From Sphingobacteriales bacterium 46-32 (GTDB lineage: Bacteria; Bacteroidota; Bacteroidia; Chitinophagales; Chitinophagaceae), in the NCBI GenBank assembly GCA_001898485.1, contig MKTY01000024.1, positions 1-64,000 of the forward strand: a stretch of 64,000 bases of DNA, read 5' to 3'. The notes beneath the pieces are model-generated. The model saw only the letters and a list, made by a program, of their open reading frames with translations, did not search any database and was not told where the DNA came from. A program made the translations under genes and the position numbers. This document shows positions 1 through 8,746 of the stretch, piece by piece. How positions within the stretch are numbered: the first letter of the stretch is position 1; the number at the start of each line of letters is the position of its first letter.

Positions 1-2
1 AC

Positions 3-455
3 AAACTGATCGATGTACTGAATGCGCTGATACTTGGGAAAGCCAGTTACAGGACAATGACAGGAAATGTTATAGTAGCAGTTCTTTTTAATATTGTAGG
101 AATGGTGCTGGCTGCAATGGGACTTATAACACCCTTGCTTGCCATTGGAGTAATGATCATAAGCATATTTGCCATCCTGATAAATACGTTGCAGATAAAG
201 ACTATAAAAATGGAAACAATTCAGGCCATTTCATTGAAGTCTTTGAATCAGCTTAATTTTAAGGTGACCAATATGGTATGTGAAGGCTGTGCTGAAAAAA
301 TTACCAATGCAGTAAATGAATTGCCCGGCGTAAAGCAGGTAAAGCCAAAGGTTATTCAGAAACAAGTTACGATTAGCTATGAACCTGATAAAGTAAATGA
401 AAAGCAGATCAAGGAAGTCATTGTAAAATCCGGATTTAATGCAATCGAAATATAA
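3..455 (+). CDS. C-terminal end of heavy-metal P-type ATPase with appended HMA domain (partial)
   Basis: The frame is open from the first bases of the window, so this is the tail of a longer gene; the first in-frame ATG, at 57, lies inside the last transmembrane region and is not the real start. The visible part holds a hydrophobic stretch typical of the last two helices of Cu/Zn/Cd P1B-type ATPases (ending LLAIGVMIISIFAILINTL). After a short linker comes an HMA metal-binding domain with the CxxC motif in NMVCEGCAEK. HMA domains of these pumps usually sit at the N-terminus, so the C-terminal copy is uncommon. The family would export a soft metal cation across the inner membrane using ATP. The metal cannot be told because the pump core is missing from the window. 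Confidence 0.75.
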   Translation, partial: KLIDVLNALILGKASYRTMTGNVIVAVLFNIVGMVLAAMGLITPLLAIGVMIISIFAILINTLQIKTIKMETIQAISLKSLNQLNFKVTNMVCEGCAEKITNAVNELPGVKQVKPKVIQKQVTISYEPDKVNEKQIKEVIVKSGFNAIEI

Positions 456-478
456 CGATCAGAAACCTTAAATAAAAA

Positions 479-841
479 ATGATGACATCTATGAAATCAT
501 TAATTATGAAACTATCCTTTTCTTTTGCCTTAATAATTTCCTTGGCATTTGTGTCATGCGCTCAAAACAACTCAAAACAAGACACAAGCGCGCCAAAAAG
601 TCAAACTGCAAACACAGAAAAAATAAAAATTCCTATTGATGGAATGGTATGCAGTGCTTGTCAATCCTCGGTACGAAAAACTATTAAATCTTTGAATGGC
701 GTAAAAGAAGTGGAAGTAAGTCTCGAAAATAGAAACGCTATCATAGTTTTTTACCCCAACTTAATCAAGACGGAAGAAATTCAGCAAGCGGTCAATAAAG
801 GAGGCTTTACGGCAGGTAAACCGCAACAGGTAAAGCAATGA
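479..841 (+). CDS. HMA-domain lipoprotein, periplasmic metal binding
   Basis: The protein has a signal peptide ending in a lipobox (LAFVSC, lipidated Cys about residue 27), a Gln/Ser/Lys-rich linker, and an HMA fold from about residue 48 with the metal-binding CxxC pair at C58 and C61 (GMVCSACQSS). It should sit in the cell envelope and bind a soft metal ion (copper, zinc, mercury or similar). It lies 23 bases after the ATPase gene, and its stop overlaps the start of the CcdA-like gene in an ATGA junction, so the three are probably one operon. Start codons at 479, 482 and 491 are all possible; the signal peptide is kept with each. Confidence 0.8.
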   Translation: MMTSMKSLIMKLSFSFALIISLAFVSCAQNNSKQDTSAPKSQTANTEKIKIPIDGMVCSACQSSVRKTIKSLNGVKEVEVSLENRNAIIVFYPNLIKTEEIQQAVNKGGFTAGKPQQVKQ

Positions 842-1524
842 GCTTAGAACAATTCATCCAGGAATTTGGACAAACTTTATCAGAGCGTTCCGGTTTAAGC
901 CTTTTAATAGCTGCCGGGGCGGGCGTTATCACTACAGGAGTTTGTCCTTGTACATTACCTGTAGGGCTTGGGATAGCCGGGCTTGTTAGCAGTAATACTG
1001 AAAGCAAATCGAATCGTGGTTTCCTGATGGCGCTTGCCTTTTTCGCAGGCATTGTGCTGTGCCTTTCAATTTTAGGGGCAATAGCCGGTAGACTTGGCGT
1101 TTTTCTTACCGAGAGCTTCGGACAGTATTGGGCTTTATCAATGGCTTTAGTATCCCTTATTGCCGCCGCCTTTGCATTTTATGGGCCTCGATTAACTGTT
1201 ACAAAACTGGCGGCCTTAAGAAGACCAGGGATTAGTGGCTCTTTCGTTTATGGGTTGATCTTTAGTTTAGGAACTTCCGCGGCGCCTTTGCTTTTACTTT
1301 TATCTGTAGCCGCAGCGAAAGCAGAACCTTTATATGGATTTATTCTTGCGCTTGCCTTTGGAATTGGCCGGGGAATGCCTTTTTTGATTGTCAGCCTATT
1401 TGCAGGGGCGGTTAGTAAATTTGCTCAACTTACATGGTTAAGAAAAAGCATTCAAATATTGAGTGGACTTGCTCTTTTATTTGTTGCTTATTACTATATA
1501 AAAGTATTTATCAATCTCCAATGA
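838..1524 (+). CDS. CcdA/DsbD-like integral membrane protein
   Basis: This protein of 228 residues has about six hydrophobic segments. The first carries TTGVCPCTLP, the Cys-Pro signature of the CcdA/DsbD transmembrane family, with Cys at 36 and 38. CcdA proteins pass reducing power from cytoplasmic thioredoxin to the envelope; relatives in metal operons, including ArsG-type proteins, are thought to act in metal or metalloid resistance. The second half, which in CcdA repeats the first, has GTSAAP where the second Cys is expected, so the usual two-cysteine relay is not obvious. Its start overlaps the previous stop by 4 bases. Its 3' end overlaps the end of the convergent flavoprotein gene by about 31 bases. 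Confidence 0.7.
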   Translation: MSLEQFIQEFGQTLSERSGLSLLIAAGAGVITTGVCPCTLPVGLGIAGLVSSNTESKSNRGFLMALAFFAGIVLCLSILGAIAGRLGVFLTESFGQYWALSMALVSLIAAAFAFYGPRLTVTKLAALRRPGISGSFVYGLIFSLGTSAAPLLLLLSVAAAKAEPLYGFILALAFGIGRGMPFLIVSLFAGAVSKFAQLTWLRKSIQILSGLALLFVAYYYIKVFINLQ

Positions 1525-2372
1525 CTTCTGATTTCCTGTACCTGGAAAGGAGTATAAACATTGACACGATCGTCGTTTACCAATTGTTCAATCTTGATTC
1601 CGAGTGCGCCTCTTGCTTCCAATGCATCCTTTTCCTGACCCCCATACACATCTCTCAGATTTTTCTTCCGCAATATCCAATGAATAGTCGTATCGGGATA
1701 TTCATTCTTTAATTTATTCAATTCAATGATCGTATTGATAGCTGAATGTCCGCCGCCCACTACAGCTACATTTTTATTTTTATACCGGTCTTTTAATTTT
1801 CCTAAAACATCTGGAATTCCATAAAGAATGTTTTCACTGTTTTCAATTTCCCCCACTGCAAACACTCCACCCGAACCGATAGGATTTGGACTATTCCATG
1901 TACCGGAAGCGTCAATGACCGCTCTGACCTGATAAAACTTTACGCCTTCATCTCTATGATGAACCTGCATAACAAAAGGCCATTCTTCACGTCCCCAGCT
2001 TTTCATTTTATCCCTGTTCTTTCTGCCTATTGACATTACCCTGCTGTTAGTATGTATATGCGGCCGTAGTGACTGCAGATTGGCTAAAGGTTTAAAGTAT
2101 TCATCGTACAATTCTTTTCCGGTGGGCAATCCTTCATCATCGGGTGCATTCCAGCCTGCAGTGTCCAATAATTGCCTGGCCGCCTTGTCAATATTATATT
2201 TCCACGGCGAAAACACGCGTACATGCTGCCATGAGCGAATATTTGCCACCACTGTTTCACCAGCTTCGAATAATATAAAAGGTATATTTCGTATCGTAAG
2301 ATGCGCGGCAGCCGCCAAACCAACGGGGCCGCCTCCAACAATTGCTACTGGCAAAGATTCATTTTGTTTCAT
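1494..2372 (-). CDS. ArsO-like FAD/NAD(P)-binding flavoprotein, C-terminally truncated
   Basis: The N-terminus has a dinucleotide-binding motif (VAIVGGGPVGLAAAAHL) for FAD, and a second one (NVAVVGGGHSAINTI) lies near residue 200 for NAD(P)H, as in flavin-dependent monooxygenases of arsenic clusters sometimes called ArsO. Intact relatives run to roughly 420-450 residues and have a C-terminal segment closing the FAD site. Here the similarity stops near residue 275 and the frame ends after a short unrelated tail, inside the 3' end of the CcdA-like gene. The gene is therefore probably broken by a deletion or recombination junction near 1524-1535. Its start ATG overlaps a sequence resembling the ArsR operator found before arsR, which points to former arsenite control. 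Confidence 0.7.
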   Translation of the reverse strand: MKQNESLPVAIVGGGPVGLAAAAHLTIRNIPFILFEAGETVVANIRSWQHVRVFSPWKYNIDKAARQLLDTAGWNAPDDEGLPTGKELYDEYFKPLANLQSLRPHIHTNSRVMSIGRKNRDKMKSWGREEWPFVMQVHHRDEGVKFYQVRAVIDASGTWNSPNPIGSGGVFAVGEIENSENILYGIPDVLGKLKDRYKNKNVAVVGGGHSAINTIIELNKLKNEYPDTTIHWILRKKNLRDVYGGQEKDALEARGALGIKIEQLVNDDRVNVYTPFQVQEIRSHWRLINTFI

Positions 2373-2390
2373 CGTAATATTGCGTTTAAT
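2371..2390 (-). promoter_or_regulatory. ArsR-type operator candidate before ArsO-like gene
   Basis: The plus strand reads ATCGTAATATTGCGTTTAAT, which shares the core TCGTAATnTTGCG with the inverted-repeat site at arsR. The inner part is nearly palindromic. It covers the start codon of the flavoprotein gene. Its role is inferred from this recurrence; no binding data exist. Confidence 0.5.
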
Positions 2391-2519
2391 ATATAGACGG
2401 ACACCTTAAGAAAATGATGCAGTAGTTTAATGGGTTTCTCGAAAAAAAATGGCTGTCAACACAACGGCCTCGTAAACATCTGATTATTAATCGCTTAGGG
2501 GAAGAGGTGTGATAACTGC

Positions 2520-2527
2520 TAATTTTG
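2520..2527 (+). promoter_or_regulatory. Bacteroidota -7 box (TAATTTTG)
   Basis: TAATTTTG fits the TAnnTTTG -7 consensus of the Bacteroidota primary sigma factor and lies 17 bases before the TTG start of the transglutaminase-like gene. No convincing -33 TTTG is seen. Confidence 0.4.
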
Positions 2528-2544
2528 TAGTTTTATGATGACAC

Positions 2545-3756
2545 TTGCCTGTGAAAATAAAATCGTCCATATTATTCCTTACAATTTATTGTTGCTTCAA
2601 GTCACTAATCCTATTCGGCCAAAATAGGGACACGTCTATTCATTTTGATTTTTATGGTGATCAAATTGAATTTATATTGGATAGATCGTTCATCACAGAC
2701 TTTACCGGTGTCCCATCACAGTCGGCTATAGATTCGTTTTACCAGAAGGTCGAAAAATCAAACTATATTTCTGTACTTAATGCACTGAACATCTATAAAG
2801 AAAAATACAAGCCCGATGACTGGCTGTATTATCAATTAATTCGTAAAACGGCTCAACAAATAAGCCCTAAAGCAGAAAATTACAAACGATATACTTTATA
2901 TAAATGGTTTCTGTTAATCAAGTCAGGCTACGACGCTATGCTGACCTTTGCAGGCGATCAGCTTTTATTCTATGTTCGAAGCGATGAAAATATATATAAC
3001 ATACCAACACACATTTATCACGGAAAACAGTACGTATGTTTAAATTTCCACGATTATAAAAACATTGATTTTGTAAAAGATAAATTTTCTGCATTTATAA
3101 TAGACTTTTCCGGGGGAAAAAATGCATTCTCCTATAAAATTACTCACTTGCCCGATTTTAGACCTGGCGATTATCTTGAAAAGGATATTCGATTTAATTA
3201 TTACGATCAGGATTACTATTTCCGTGTAAAATTGAATCCTGAAATAAAGGCAATCTTCATCAACTATCCCGTTGTGGACTATGAATCATATTTTAATATT
3301 CCTTTAAGTAACCAAACCTATAAGTCGCTTATTCCGGTACTAAAAAGAAGTGTTAAGGGTTTGAGCAAAAAGAACGGTGTTGATTACTTAATGAGATTTA
3401 CCAGATATGCATTCTTGTTTGAGCCGGACTCACTAACCTTTGGAATGGAAAAGCGTTTGTCACCAGAACAAACCCTTCTGTATGACTACAGCGATTGTGA
3501 GGATAGAGCCGCTTTATTCTTTTATCTTGTAAGAGAGATTTACGATCTTCCCATGATTGTACTCGTATTTCCAACGCATGTAACTGTTGCTGTGAAATTT
3601 GATAAACCAATTGGAACTCCAATTATATATAATGGGGTAGCATACACCGTGTGCGAACCCACACCACAAAAAGAGGATTTGAACTTAGGCCAACTAATGC
3701 CCCAACATAGAAAAGCTCCTTATGAAATTGCTTATGTCTATGCGCCCAAACATTAG
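2545..3756 (+). CDS. Secreted transglutaminase-like cysteine protein, unknown role
   Basis: An N-terminal signal peptide (hydrophobic to about residue 24, ending FGQ) is followed by about 280 residues without a known fold. A C-terminal transglutaminase-like core then has a Cys in YSDCEDRAALFF (about 316) and a His in FPTHVTVAV (about 348). The third position reads VCEPT where related proteins usually have CDPT, so Glu may replace Asp. A TGA at 2539 closes the frame upstream, so translation must begin at TTG 2545 or GTG 2551; both keep the signal peptide. Such proteins may be peptidases or protein cross-linkers in the envelope. It stands alone between convergent and divergent neighbours, and its link to the metal genes is unclear. 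Confidence 0.65.
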   Translation: MPVKIKSSILFLTIYCCFKSLILFGQNRDTSIHFDFYGDQIEFILDRSFITDFTGVPSQSAIDSFYQKVEKSNYISVLNALNIYKEKYKPDDWLYYQLIRKTAQQISPKAENYKRYTLYKWFLLIKSGYDAMLTFAGDQLLFYVRSDENIYNIPTHIYHGKQYVCLNFHDYKNIDFVKDKFSAFIIDFSGGKNAFSYKITHLPDFRPGDYLEKDIRFNYYDQDYYFRVKLNPEIKAIFINYPVVDYESYFNIPLSNQTYKSLIPVLKRSVKGLSKKNGVDYLMRFTRYAFLFEPDSLTFGMEKRLSPEQTLLYDYSDCEDRAALFFYLVREIYDLPMIVLVFPTHVTVAVKFDKPIGTPIIYNGVAYTVCEPTPQKEDLNLGQLMPQHRKAPYEIAYVYAPKH

Positions 3757-3772
3757 CGATCCGTGACTTTTG

Positions 3773-4279
3773 TTATGGCCTCTTGCTGTTTGCTTTATTT
3801 TCTTTTAAAGAACGCTTCAGGTTATCCGATAATGGAAAATATAAAAAGGCGCCGTCCTTAATGAAATAAATATAACAGCAAGTGTCGCACCTGGTGGAGA
3901 AATATACGGTTTTAACTGGTTCAAGCTCTCTATATAGATAAATCTTCCCTTCAGACCTGCAGTTCATAGGGCTATTTCTTGTTTCAAAAGCTTGTTCAAG
4001 ATTTGAATGAATAGTTCTAATTAAGCTTGAATCATTAGATGGAAGGTATTGGTAAAAACGACTATACCTCAAAGAGTCCCCGTCAGGGTTATCGTAATAA
4101 ATTACCTCCAGACTATCGATAAATCTTAATGAGGGTTCTATATCTATGCCACTTTTGTAAACTGAATTGTTGTCTCTAACAGTTGAATCTGTCTTTATTG
4201 TAGACGTAGGTCCTTTATCCGCATTGTTATTGCACCTTGTAAACAAAATAATGCAGGTGATTACAACTAAATATCGCAT
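3773..4279 (-). CDS. Hypothetical lipoprotein
   Basis: I do not recognise the family. With the start at ATG 4279 the protein begins MRYLVVITCIILFTRC, a signal peptide with a lipobox-like end (ILFTRC), followed by a polar Asn/Asp/Thr-rich linker. A TTG/ATG-type extension to 4303 is possible but would place the start inside the terminator hairpin. Later features are a central FIDSLEVIYYDNPDGD segment and a Cys pair in FSTRCDTCCYIYF. It is probably attached to the envelope facing the periplasm. It follows the beta-helix lipoprotein gene on the same strand but is separated from it by an intrinsic terminator. Its stop lies 16 bases from the stop of the convergent transglutaminase-like gene. Confidence 0.6.
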   Translation of the reverse strand: MRYLVVITCIILFTRCNNNADKGPTSTIKTDSTVRDNNSVYKSGIDIEPSLRFIDSLEVIYYDNPDGDSLRYSRFYQYLPSNDSSLIRTIHSNLEQAFETRNSPMNCRSEGKIYLYRELEPVKTVYFSTRCDTCCYIYFIKDGAFLYFPLSDNLKRSLKENKANSKRP

Positions 4280-4295
4280 TTGTATTCTTTTAGGC

Positions 4296-4326
4296 AAAAA
4301 CAAAGCCGCCTATATAAGCGGCTTTG
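4296..4326 (-). terminator. Intrinsic terminator after beta-helix lipoprotein gene
   Basis: A perfect 9-bp stem (CAAAGCCGC at 4301-4309 with GCGGCTTTG at 4318-4326, 8-nt loop) is followed on the minus strand by TTTTT. It lies 24 bases past the stop of the gene ending at 4350. Confidence 0.85.
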
Positions 4327-4349
4327 CAAAAATATGTGAAACAAGTTTT

Positions 4350-5720
4350 TTAGTAAACGTTTGTTTGCGGTGTAAAGCTCGTCCAGGTCGTCAACCAGTT
4401 AGTTGTACCGAGTGCTCCGCGATAGGTAACTGTTGTGAAGAAAGGATCCAATCCTGTAAACACAGCACCTGACAAAGCTGGAGAGGCGGCTTTAGGCATG
4501 TAATTGGGAGCATCAAAATTAAAAGGAGCTTCAAGCATGATATCATTCGCCGTGTTATAAGTAATACAACCATTAGCTTCGGCCTTGGTCTTTACCTGAG
4601 CCGCTGTAATTACGCCACCTGCAGCCGCATCAACTTTGTATGCATCAGCCAAAGCATGCACGAGGTTATTTTTAAATACAGACGAGTCTGTATTATAAGC
4701 ACCTGCTGTAGCGGCACTTTCCATTGAAAACCCACCTTTGGGATATCCCATAAGAATAGAATTATGAACTTCAAACCTTACCGATCTTCTCCATCTGTTG
4801 GCAAAATTGAGATTAGCCTCAGTATTCGGCGCACCATTTGGTCCTATCCAGGTAATGTTTGAAAGTATTGGTCTTGTATATGGAAGCGCAAGTGTACCAG
4901 AGCCATCATTATCTGCTTCTACGCCGTTTCCAGCATCTGTATCCGCAATTTCAGGCCTGCGCTGAACAACAGCGAATTGAATTTTTCCTGTGTATCCAAA
5001 ATCAAAGTCGAGATCATCGTCAGAAGAAGCATAGCAGATTAAATATTTTGCATTCACATTACCTCCAAAGAATTCGAAGGAATCGTCATTTCCATAAGAT
5101 ACCTGGATGTATTCGAGAGTAGTACCGGAACCTACGCCCCCAAGCGTTAACCCATTTATCTCCGAACCTGGTTCAGACGCAATTCCTGCAAATTCGATAC
5201 GGCAGTAACGCATAGTTCCCGAATTATCCGAAGCATTAGTACCACCATAACGGCGATCAACCCCGCCCTCGATCAAAGGAGCAGGAGAAAGTGGTCTGTT
5301 TGTAGGAGCATTTCCTAAAAGAATAATCCCACCCCAGTCGCCACGGGCTCTTGAACCAGCCGGTTTGCCGGAAGTAAATACAATGGGTTTAGCCGCGCTA
5401 CCCTGAGCGTCTATTTTAGCACCTCTCTCAATGATGAGCGCACCTTTCTGAGAAACGTCGCTTTTGAGAATTGTTCCTTCCGGAATTTTCAATGTTGTTC
5501 CCGAAGTGAAATAGACATAACCTTTAATGGTATATACGCCGCCGTCTAAAGTGATGTCTCTTTCGTAGGATCCAACCAGTACACGGCTTACATTCGGGTC
5601 ATCAGGATTTGAACCGCCACCATTGCTTCCACCATCTTCATCGTTGAAGTTTACCTTAACGCAGGATACAGCCAACATTGCTGTTACGGCAATAAATAAA
5701 AATTGTTTAAACTTATTCAT
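4350..5720 (-). CDS. Beta-helix-like surface lipoprotein paired with TonB receptor
   Basis: The preferred start is ATG 5720 (MNKFKQFLFIAV), which gives a signal peptide with lipobox AVSC; an upstream ATG at 5738 would add MRKKQF. After a Gly/Asn/Asp-rich linker the rest is made of short turns and strands rich in Gly, Asn and Thr (for example TLKIPEGTIL, GDWGGIILLGNAP, SDDDLDFDFG), suggesting a right-handed parallel beta-helix. It is encoded 39 bases after the TonB-dependent receptor gene and is probably its outer-membrane partner, in the way SusD serves SusC, although it has no SusD features. Proteins of this kind are sometimes mislabelled multidrug transporter. The ligand is unknown. Confidence 0.65.
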   Translation of the reverse strand: MNKFKQFLFIAVTAMLAVSCVKVNFNDEDGGSNGGGSNPDDPNVSRVLVGSYERDITLDGGVYTIKGYVYFTSGTTLKIPEGTILKSDVSQKGALIIERGAKIDAQGSAAKPIVFTSGKPAGSRARGDWGGIILLGNAPTNRPLSPAPLIEGGVDRRYGGTNASDNSGTMRYCRIEFAGIASEPGSEINGLTLGGVGSGTTLEYIQVSYGNDDSFEFFGGNVNAKYLICYASSDDDLDFDFGYTGKIQFAVVQRRPEIADTDAGNGVEADNDGSGTLALPYTRPILSNITWIGPNGAPNTEANLNFANRWRRSVRFEVHNSILMGYPKGGFSMESAATAGAYNTDSSVFKNNLVHALADAYKVDAAAGGVITAAQVKTKAEANGCITYNTANDIMLEAPFNFDAPNYMPKAASPALSGAVFTGLDPFFTTVTYRGALGTTNWLTTWTSFTPQTNVY

Positions 5721-5759
5721 AAATTGTTTTTTCCTCATTTGAGTAGTTAAATATTGGGG

Positions 5760-8546
5760 TTATTTTTTCTTTTTTAGATCAAAGTCGTATGAAAATCCTA
5801 CTGTAACAGTGGTTCCAGGTGAGTACGAATAATTAATCCTGTCACCTTGAGCATAACTATAATTTACTTTGGACGATGGGTTATCATAAAAAGCGTACTT
5901 ATTGTTTAAAATGTCGGAAACGGTCAACTTCAACTCACCTTTATTATTAAACATTCTCCTTGACACCTGGACATCTAAAACATTTCTTGGTTTTTCATAA
6001 ATGTCAAAGAAACCAGCTCCTGTTGGATCGCCCACCAATGATAACCGAGGGCCAATTCTATTGTACAAAATGGTTGCATTCCAGTTGGTATTGGTATATT
6101 GAAAACCTGCATTAATAAGATAGGGTGATTGACCAAATAAAGGCCTGTCTTGGTCTGATTTTACACCATTTGCCTGCTCAGTGGTTAAAGTTACTTTTGA
6201 ATCAAGTATTGTCAGGTTGCCAATAAATGTGAGATCTTTTAATTTGGCACTGATAAAATCAAGGCTTTTTCTCAATTCGACCTCAGCACCATACAACAGC
6301 GCTTTATCAGCATTAGCATAGTTAAACAACCAACGGTCACCATTGCTACCAGCATCCATTCTTAATTCTATGGGATTGTCGAAGTGTTTCGCCAATAAAC
6401 CAATTGAGATCAGCTCACCTGATTTTGGATAATATTCATAACGAATGTCACCATTTAGGATCGATGTTCTTTTTAATTCTGTTTCACCGCTTATGCCCCA
6501 TATTTGTTCATAGTCAAAAAACTGAAAAGGTGCTATTTCCCTGAACTCGGGCCTCGCAACTGTTTGTGATCCGGAAATTCGTATCTGATTTTTATTATTG
6601 ACTGTGTAAGTAAGATTCAAGGATGGGAGAAAATCCCACTTTTCAGTATTAAGTACAACCCTTTTCAAGGAAAGATCTTTAGACGAAAGGAACTGTTCGA
6701 AGAATTCAGCTCTCAATCCCCATACCACCCGAATTTTCTGACCAATTTTATTATCGAGCATTACATAACCAGCATTCAAGGCTGATACTCCAAAGTATTT
6801 ATCCGTGTTCTGCGTCTGTTCATCGAGATACAGTCCATTAGCATTGATATTGTCAGGCAAGAAAGCCTTATCATACGGTATTGTATTATCTGTGCTTCCG
6901 GATGCGGGCCTGTATCTAAAGACTCGTGCCTTAAAATCCCTGAAGCGCACTAATGTACTACCGCCAACTTTCAGAGATTGCTTACTCCCCTTAATACTAA
7001 ACGGGATAAAAAGTGAACCATTTGCACCGGTGCTGTAGTCCTGTAGTGTTGAAAAGAAACGACGAGTGTCATCATCATCCATTTCAAAATCTCCATTGGG
7101 ATCAGAAGAACTTTTTACATATTGGGCTGTGCGGAAATCAGGTTGAGTTTTATAATTGTAAGAAAAGTTTCCGTTCCATTTGAATTTTATACCTGATTTG
7201 CTGAGAATATGTTCGCCTTCCAATTGCCCACTATATAAAGAACGCTGATTAAGGAAAGATGAACGAAGCGAAACAATCTGTAGGCGGCCTGTATTGTCAA
7301 GGGTACGGTTATAATAATTGTCTTCGTACAACTGATTAAATAGGTTTTTGAAAGATATTTTGTGCTTTCCCTTAATATAGGTGAAGTTGGCAAGAACTCC
7401 GGCATTTACAGAATACCTGTTTTGTGTTTCAGTACCCGTAAAAATGGGAGTCCGCACTTGTTCATAACGTCCTCTTTCCACGTCATCATAAATAGTCATT
7501 CCCTGCCGATGATAAATCGAAACGATACTTCCGAAACTTGCACCGTTTTTATATTTAGCGACGTTGGCCCATGTTAAGTTCACAGTAGTTATCGGCAGTG
7601 CAGTCTTAACCTGTTCTTGATATACATCTCCTTTAAAAGATTTTGTTTGCTCTATTTTTTGCTGATCACTTAGACTGCGATAACCGGTAATTGAAGGAAG
7701 ACCAGATGGCAGGCTCCTGTTTCCATTATCAAACCCCAGCCAATCTGTCGGATTGCGTGGATTACTCGTAAAATCCTTGAAAGTGGATTGTGAATTATAT
7801 CCCAATGAAACACCAACTGATATAAAATTCTTTGTGGGAATGTCTTTTGTGTTTATCTGAACCAAACCACCTGCAAATTCACCGGGAAGATCAGGAGTGG
7901 CTGTCTTATTGATAATGATATTATCAATCATTGCCGCAGGAATAATGTCAAAAGAAAAGGCTTTTTTGTCAGGCTCTGAACTTGGCATCACCGCATCATT
8001 GATAAGCGCCTGGTTGTAACGATCACTCAACCCTCTTACAATTACATATTTATTATCTTGGATAGATGCACCACTTACTCTTTTTAAAACTTCGCCAGTA
8101 TTTTTATCTGGTGTACGGCGAATAAAATCTGCAGCCAGTCCACTGGAAAGTGCGGTATTATTTTTTTGAAAATTTAATAAAGAAGCAGTGCTTTCCTGTC
8201 TGCGGGAAGTTGCTTTGACAGTAACTCCTTCCATGCTTTGCGCTGCAACAATTAGAACAAGGTTAAGCTCATTATCCAGTTTCTCTCCAACTTCGATATC
8301 ATTAACTTTCTTCGTTGCATAACCAATGGCAGAAAATTCTAGCTCATATTTTTGTCCAGGAGTGAGATTGAGACTATAACGGCCTTCGACATCAGTTGAG
8401 GTTCCGGTGCCACCTGCAACTTTAATAGATACCCCAGCAATCGGTTCATTTTTTTCATTGACTACTTTTCCGGATAATTTAAGATTTTGGGCTTGAGTAA
8501 AACCAATAGTGAGAATGCAGATCAACAATGTCAAAATAAGGCGCAT
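5760..8546 (-). CDS. TonB-dependent receptor with CarboxypepD_reg-like N-terminal domain
   Basis: This 928-residue protein has a signal peptide (ending GFTQAQ) and a carboxypeptidase-regulatory-like domain over about residues 25-105 (LSGKVVNEKNEPIAGVSIKV). A plug follows (VIVRGLSDRYNQALIND, ATPDLPGEFAGG), then a 22-strand barrel ending in an aromatic-rich C-terminus. The C-terminus runs VGFSYDFDLKKKK. It imports a ligand across the outer membrane using TonB energy. It leads an operon with the beta-helix lipoprotein and is divergent from the gene at 8747. The plug type resembles receptors of COG1629/outer-membrane-receptor-for-ferrienterochelin style, but the substrate cannot be read from sequence. 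Confidence 0.85.
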   Translation of the reverse strand: MRLILTLLICILTIGFTQAQNLKLSGKVVNEKNEPIAGVSIKVAGGTGTSTDVEGRYSLNLTPGQKYELEFSAIGYATKKVNDIEVGEKLDNELNLVLIVAAQSMEGVTVKATSRRQESTASLLNFQKNNTALSSGLAADFIRRTPDKNTGEVLKRVSGASIQDNKYVIVRGLSDRYNQALINDAVMPSSEPDKKAFSFDIIPAAMIDNIIINKTATPDLPGEFAGGLVQINTKDIPTKNFISVGVSLGYNSQSTFKDFTSNPRNPTDWLGFDNGNRSLPSGLPSITGYRSLSDQQKIEQTKSFKGDVYQEQVKTALPITTVNLTWANVAKYKNGASFGSIVSIYHRQGMTIYDDVERGRYEQVRTPIFTGTETQNRYSVNAGVLANFTYIKGKHKISFKNLFNQLYEDNYYNRTLDNTGRLQIVSLRSSFLNQRSLYSGQLEGEHILSKSGIKFKWNGNFSYNYKTQPDFRTAQYVKSSSDPNGDFEMDDDDTRRFFSTLQDYSTGANGSLFIPFSIKGSKQSLKVGGSTLVRFRDFKARVFRYRPASGSTDNTIPYDKAFLPDNINANGLYLDEQTQNTDKYFGVSALNAGYVMLDNKIGQKIRVVWGLRAEFFEQFLSSKDLSLKRVVLNTEKWDFLPSLNLTYTVNNKNQIRISGSQTVARPEFREIAPFQFFDYEQIWGISGETELKRTSILNGDIRYEYYPKSGELISIGLLAKHFDNPIELRMDAGSNGDRWLFNYANADKALLYGAEVELRKSLDFISAKLKDLTFIGNLTILDSKVTLTTEQANGVKSDQDRPLFGQSPYLINAGFQYTNTNWNATILYNRIGPRLSLVGDPTGAGFFDIYEKPRNVLDVQVSRRMFNNKGELKLTVSDILNNKYAFYDNPSSKVNYSYAQGDRINYSYSPGTTVTVGFSYDFDLKKKK

Positions 8547-8733
8547 CTGTTAAGTTTTGGGCAAAGAAATGCGAGCCGTATTATGAGTACATTACGGGAA
8601 TATTAATTAATTGTTAAGCAAACAGCTAAGGCTGTTATTTTCAGGAAGTTTGGTAGGCCCTTTGGGGTTCAAATTTTTTCAAAATACAATACTAATTCCA
8701 AATTTCTTTTCACATACATACTTAACAATAAGA

Positions 8734-8741
8734 TAATTTTG
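8734..8741 (+). promoter_or_regulatory. -7 box (TAATTTTG) five bases before the start codon
   Basis: TAATTTTG matches TAnnTTTG exactly and ends five bases before ATG 8747. Transcription starting at the usual distance would begin at or next to the start codon, giving a leaderless message. Confidence 0.45.
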
Positions 8742-8746
8742 ACACC

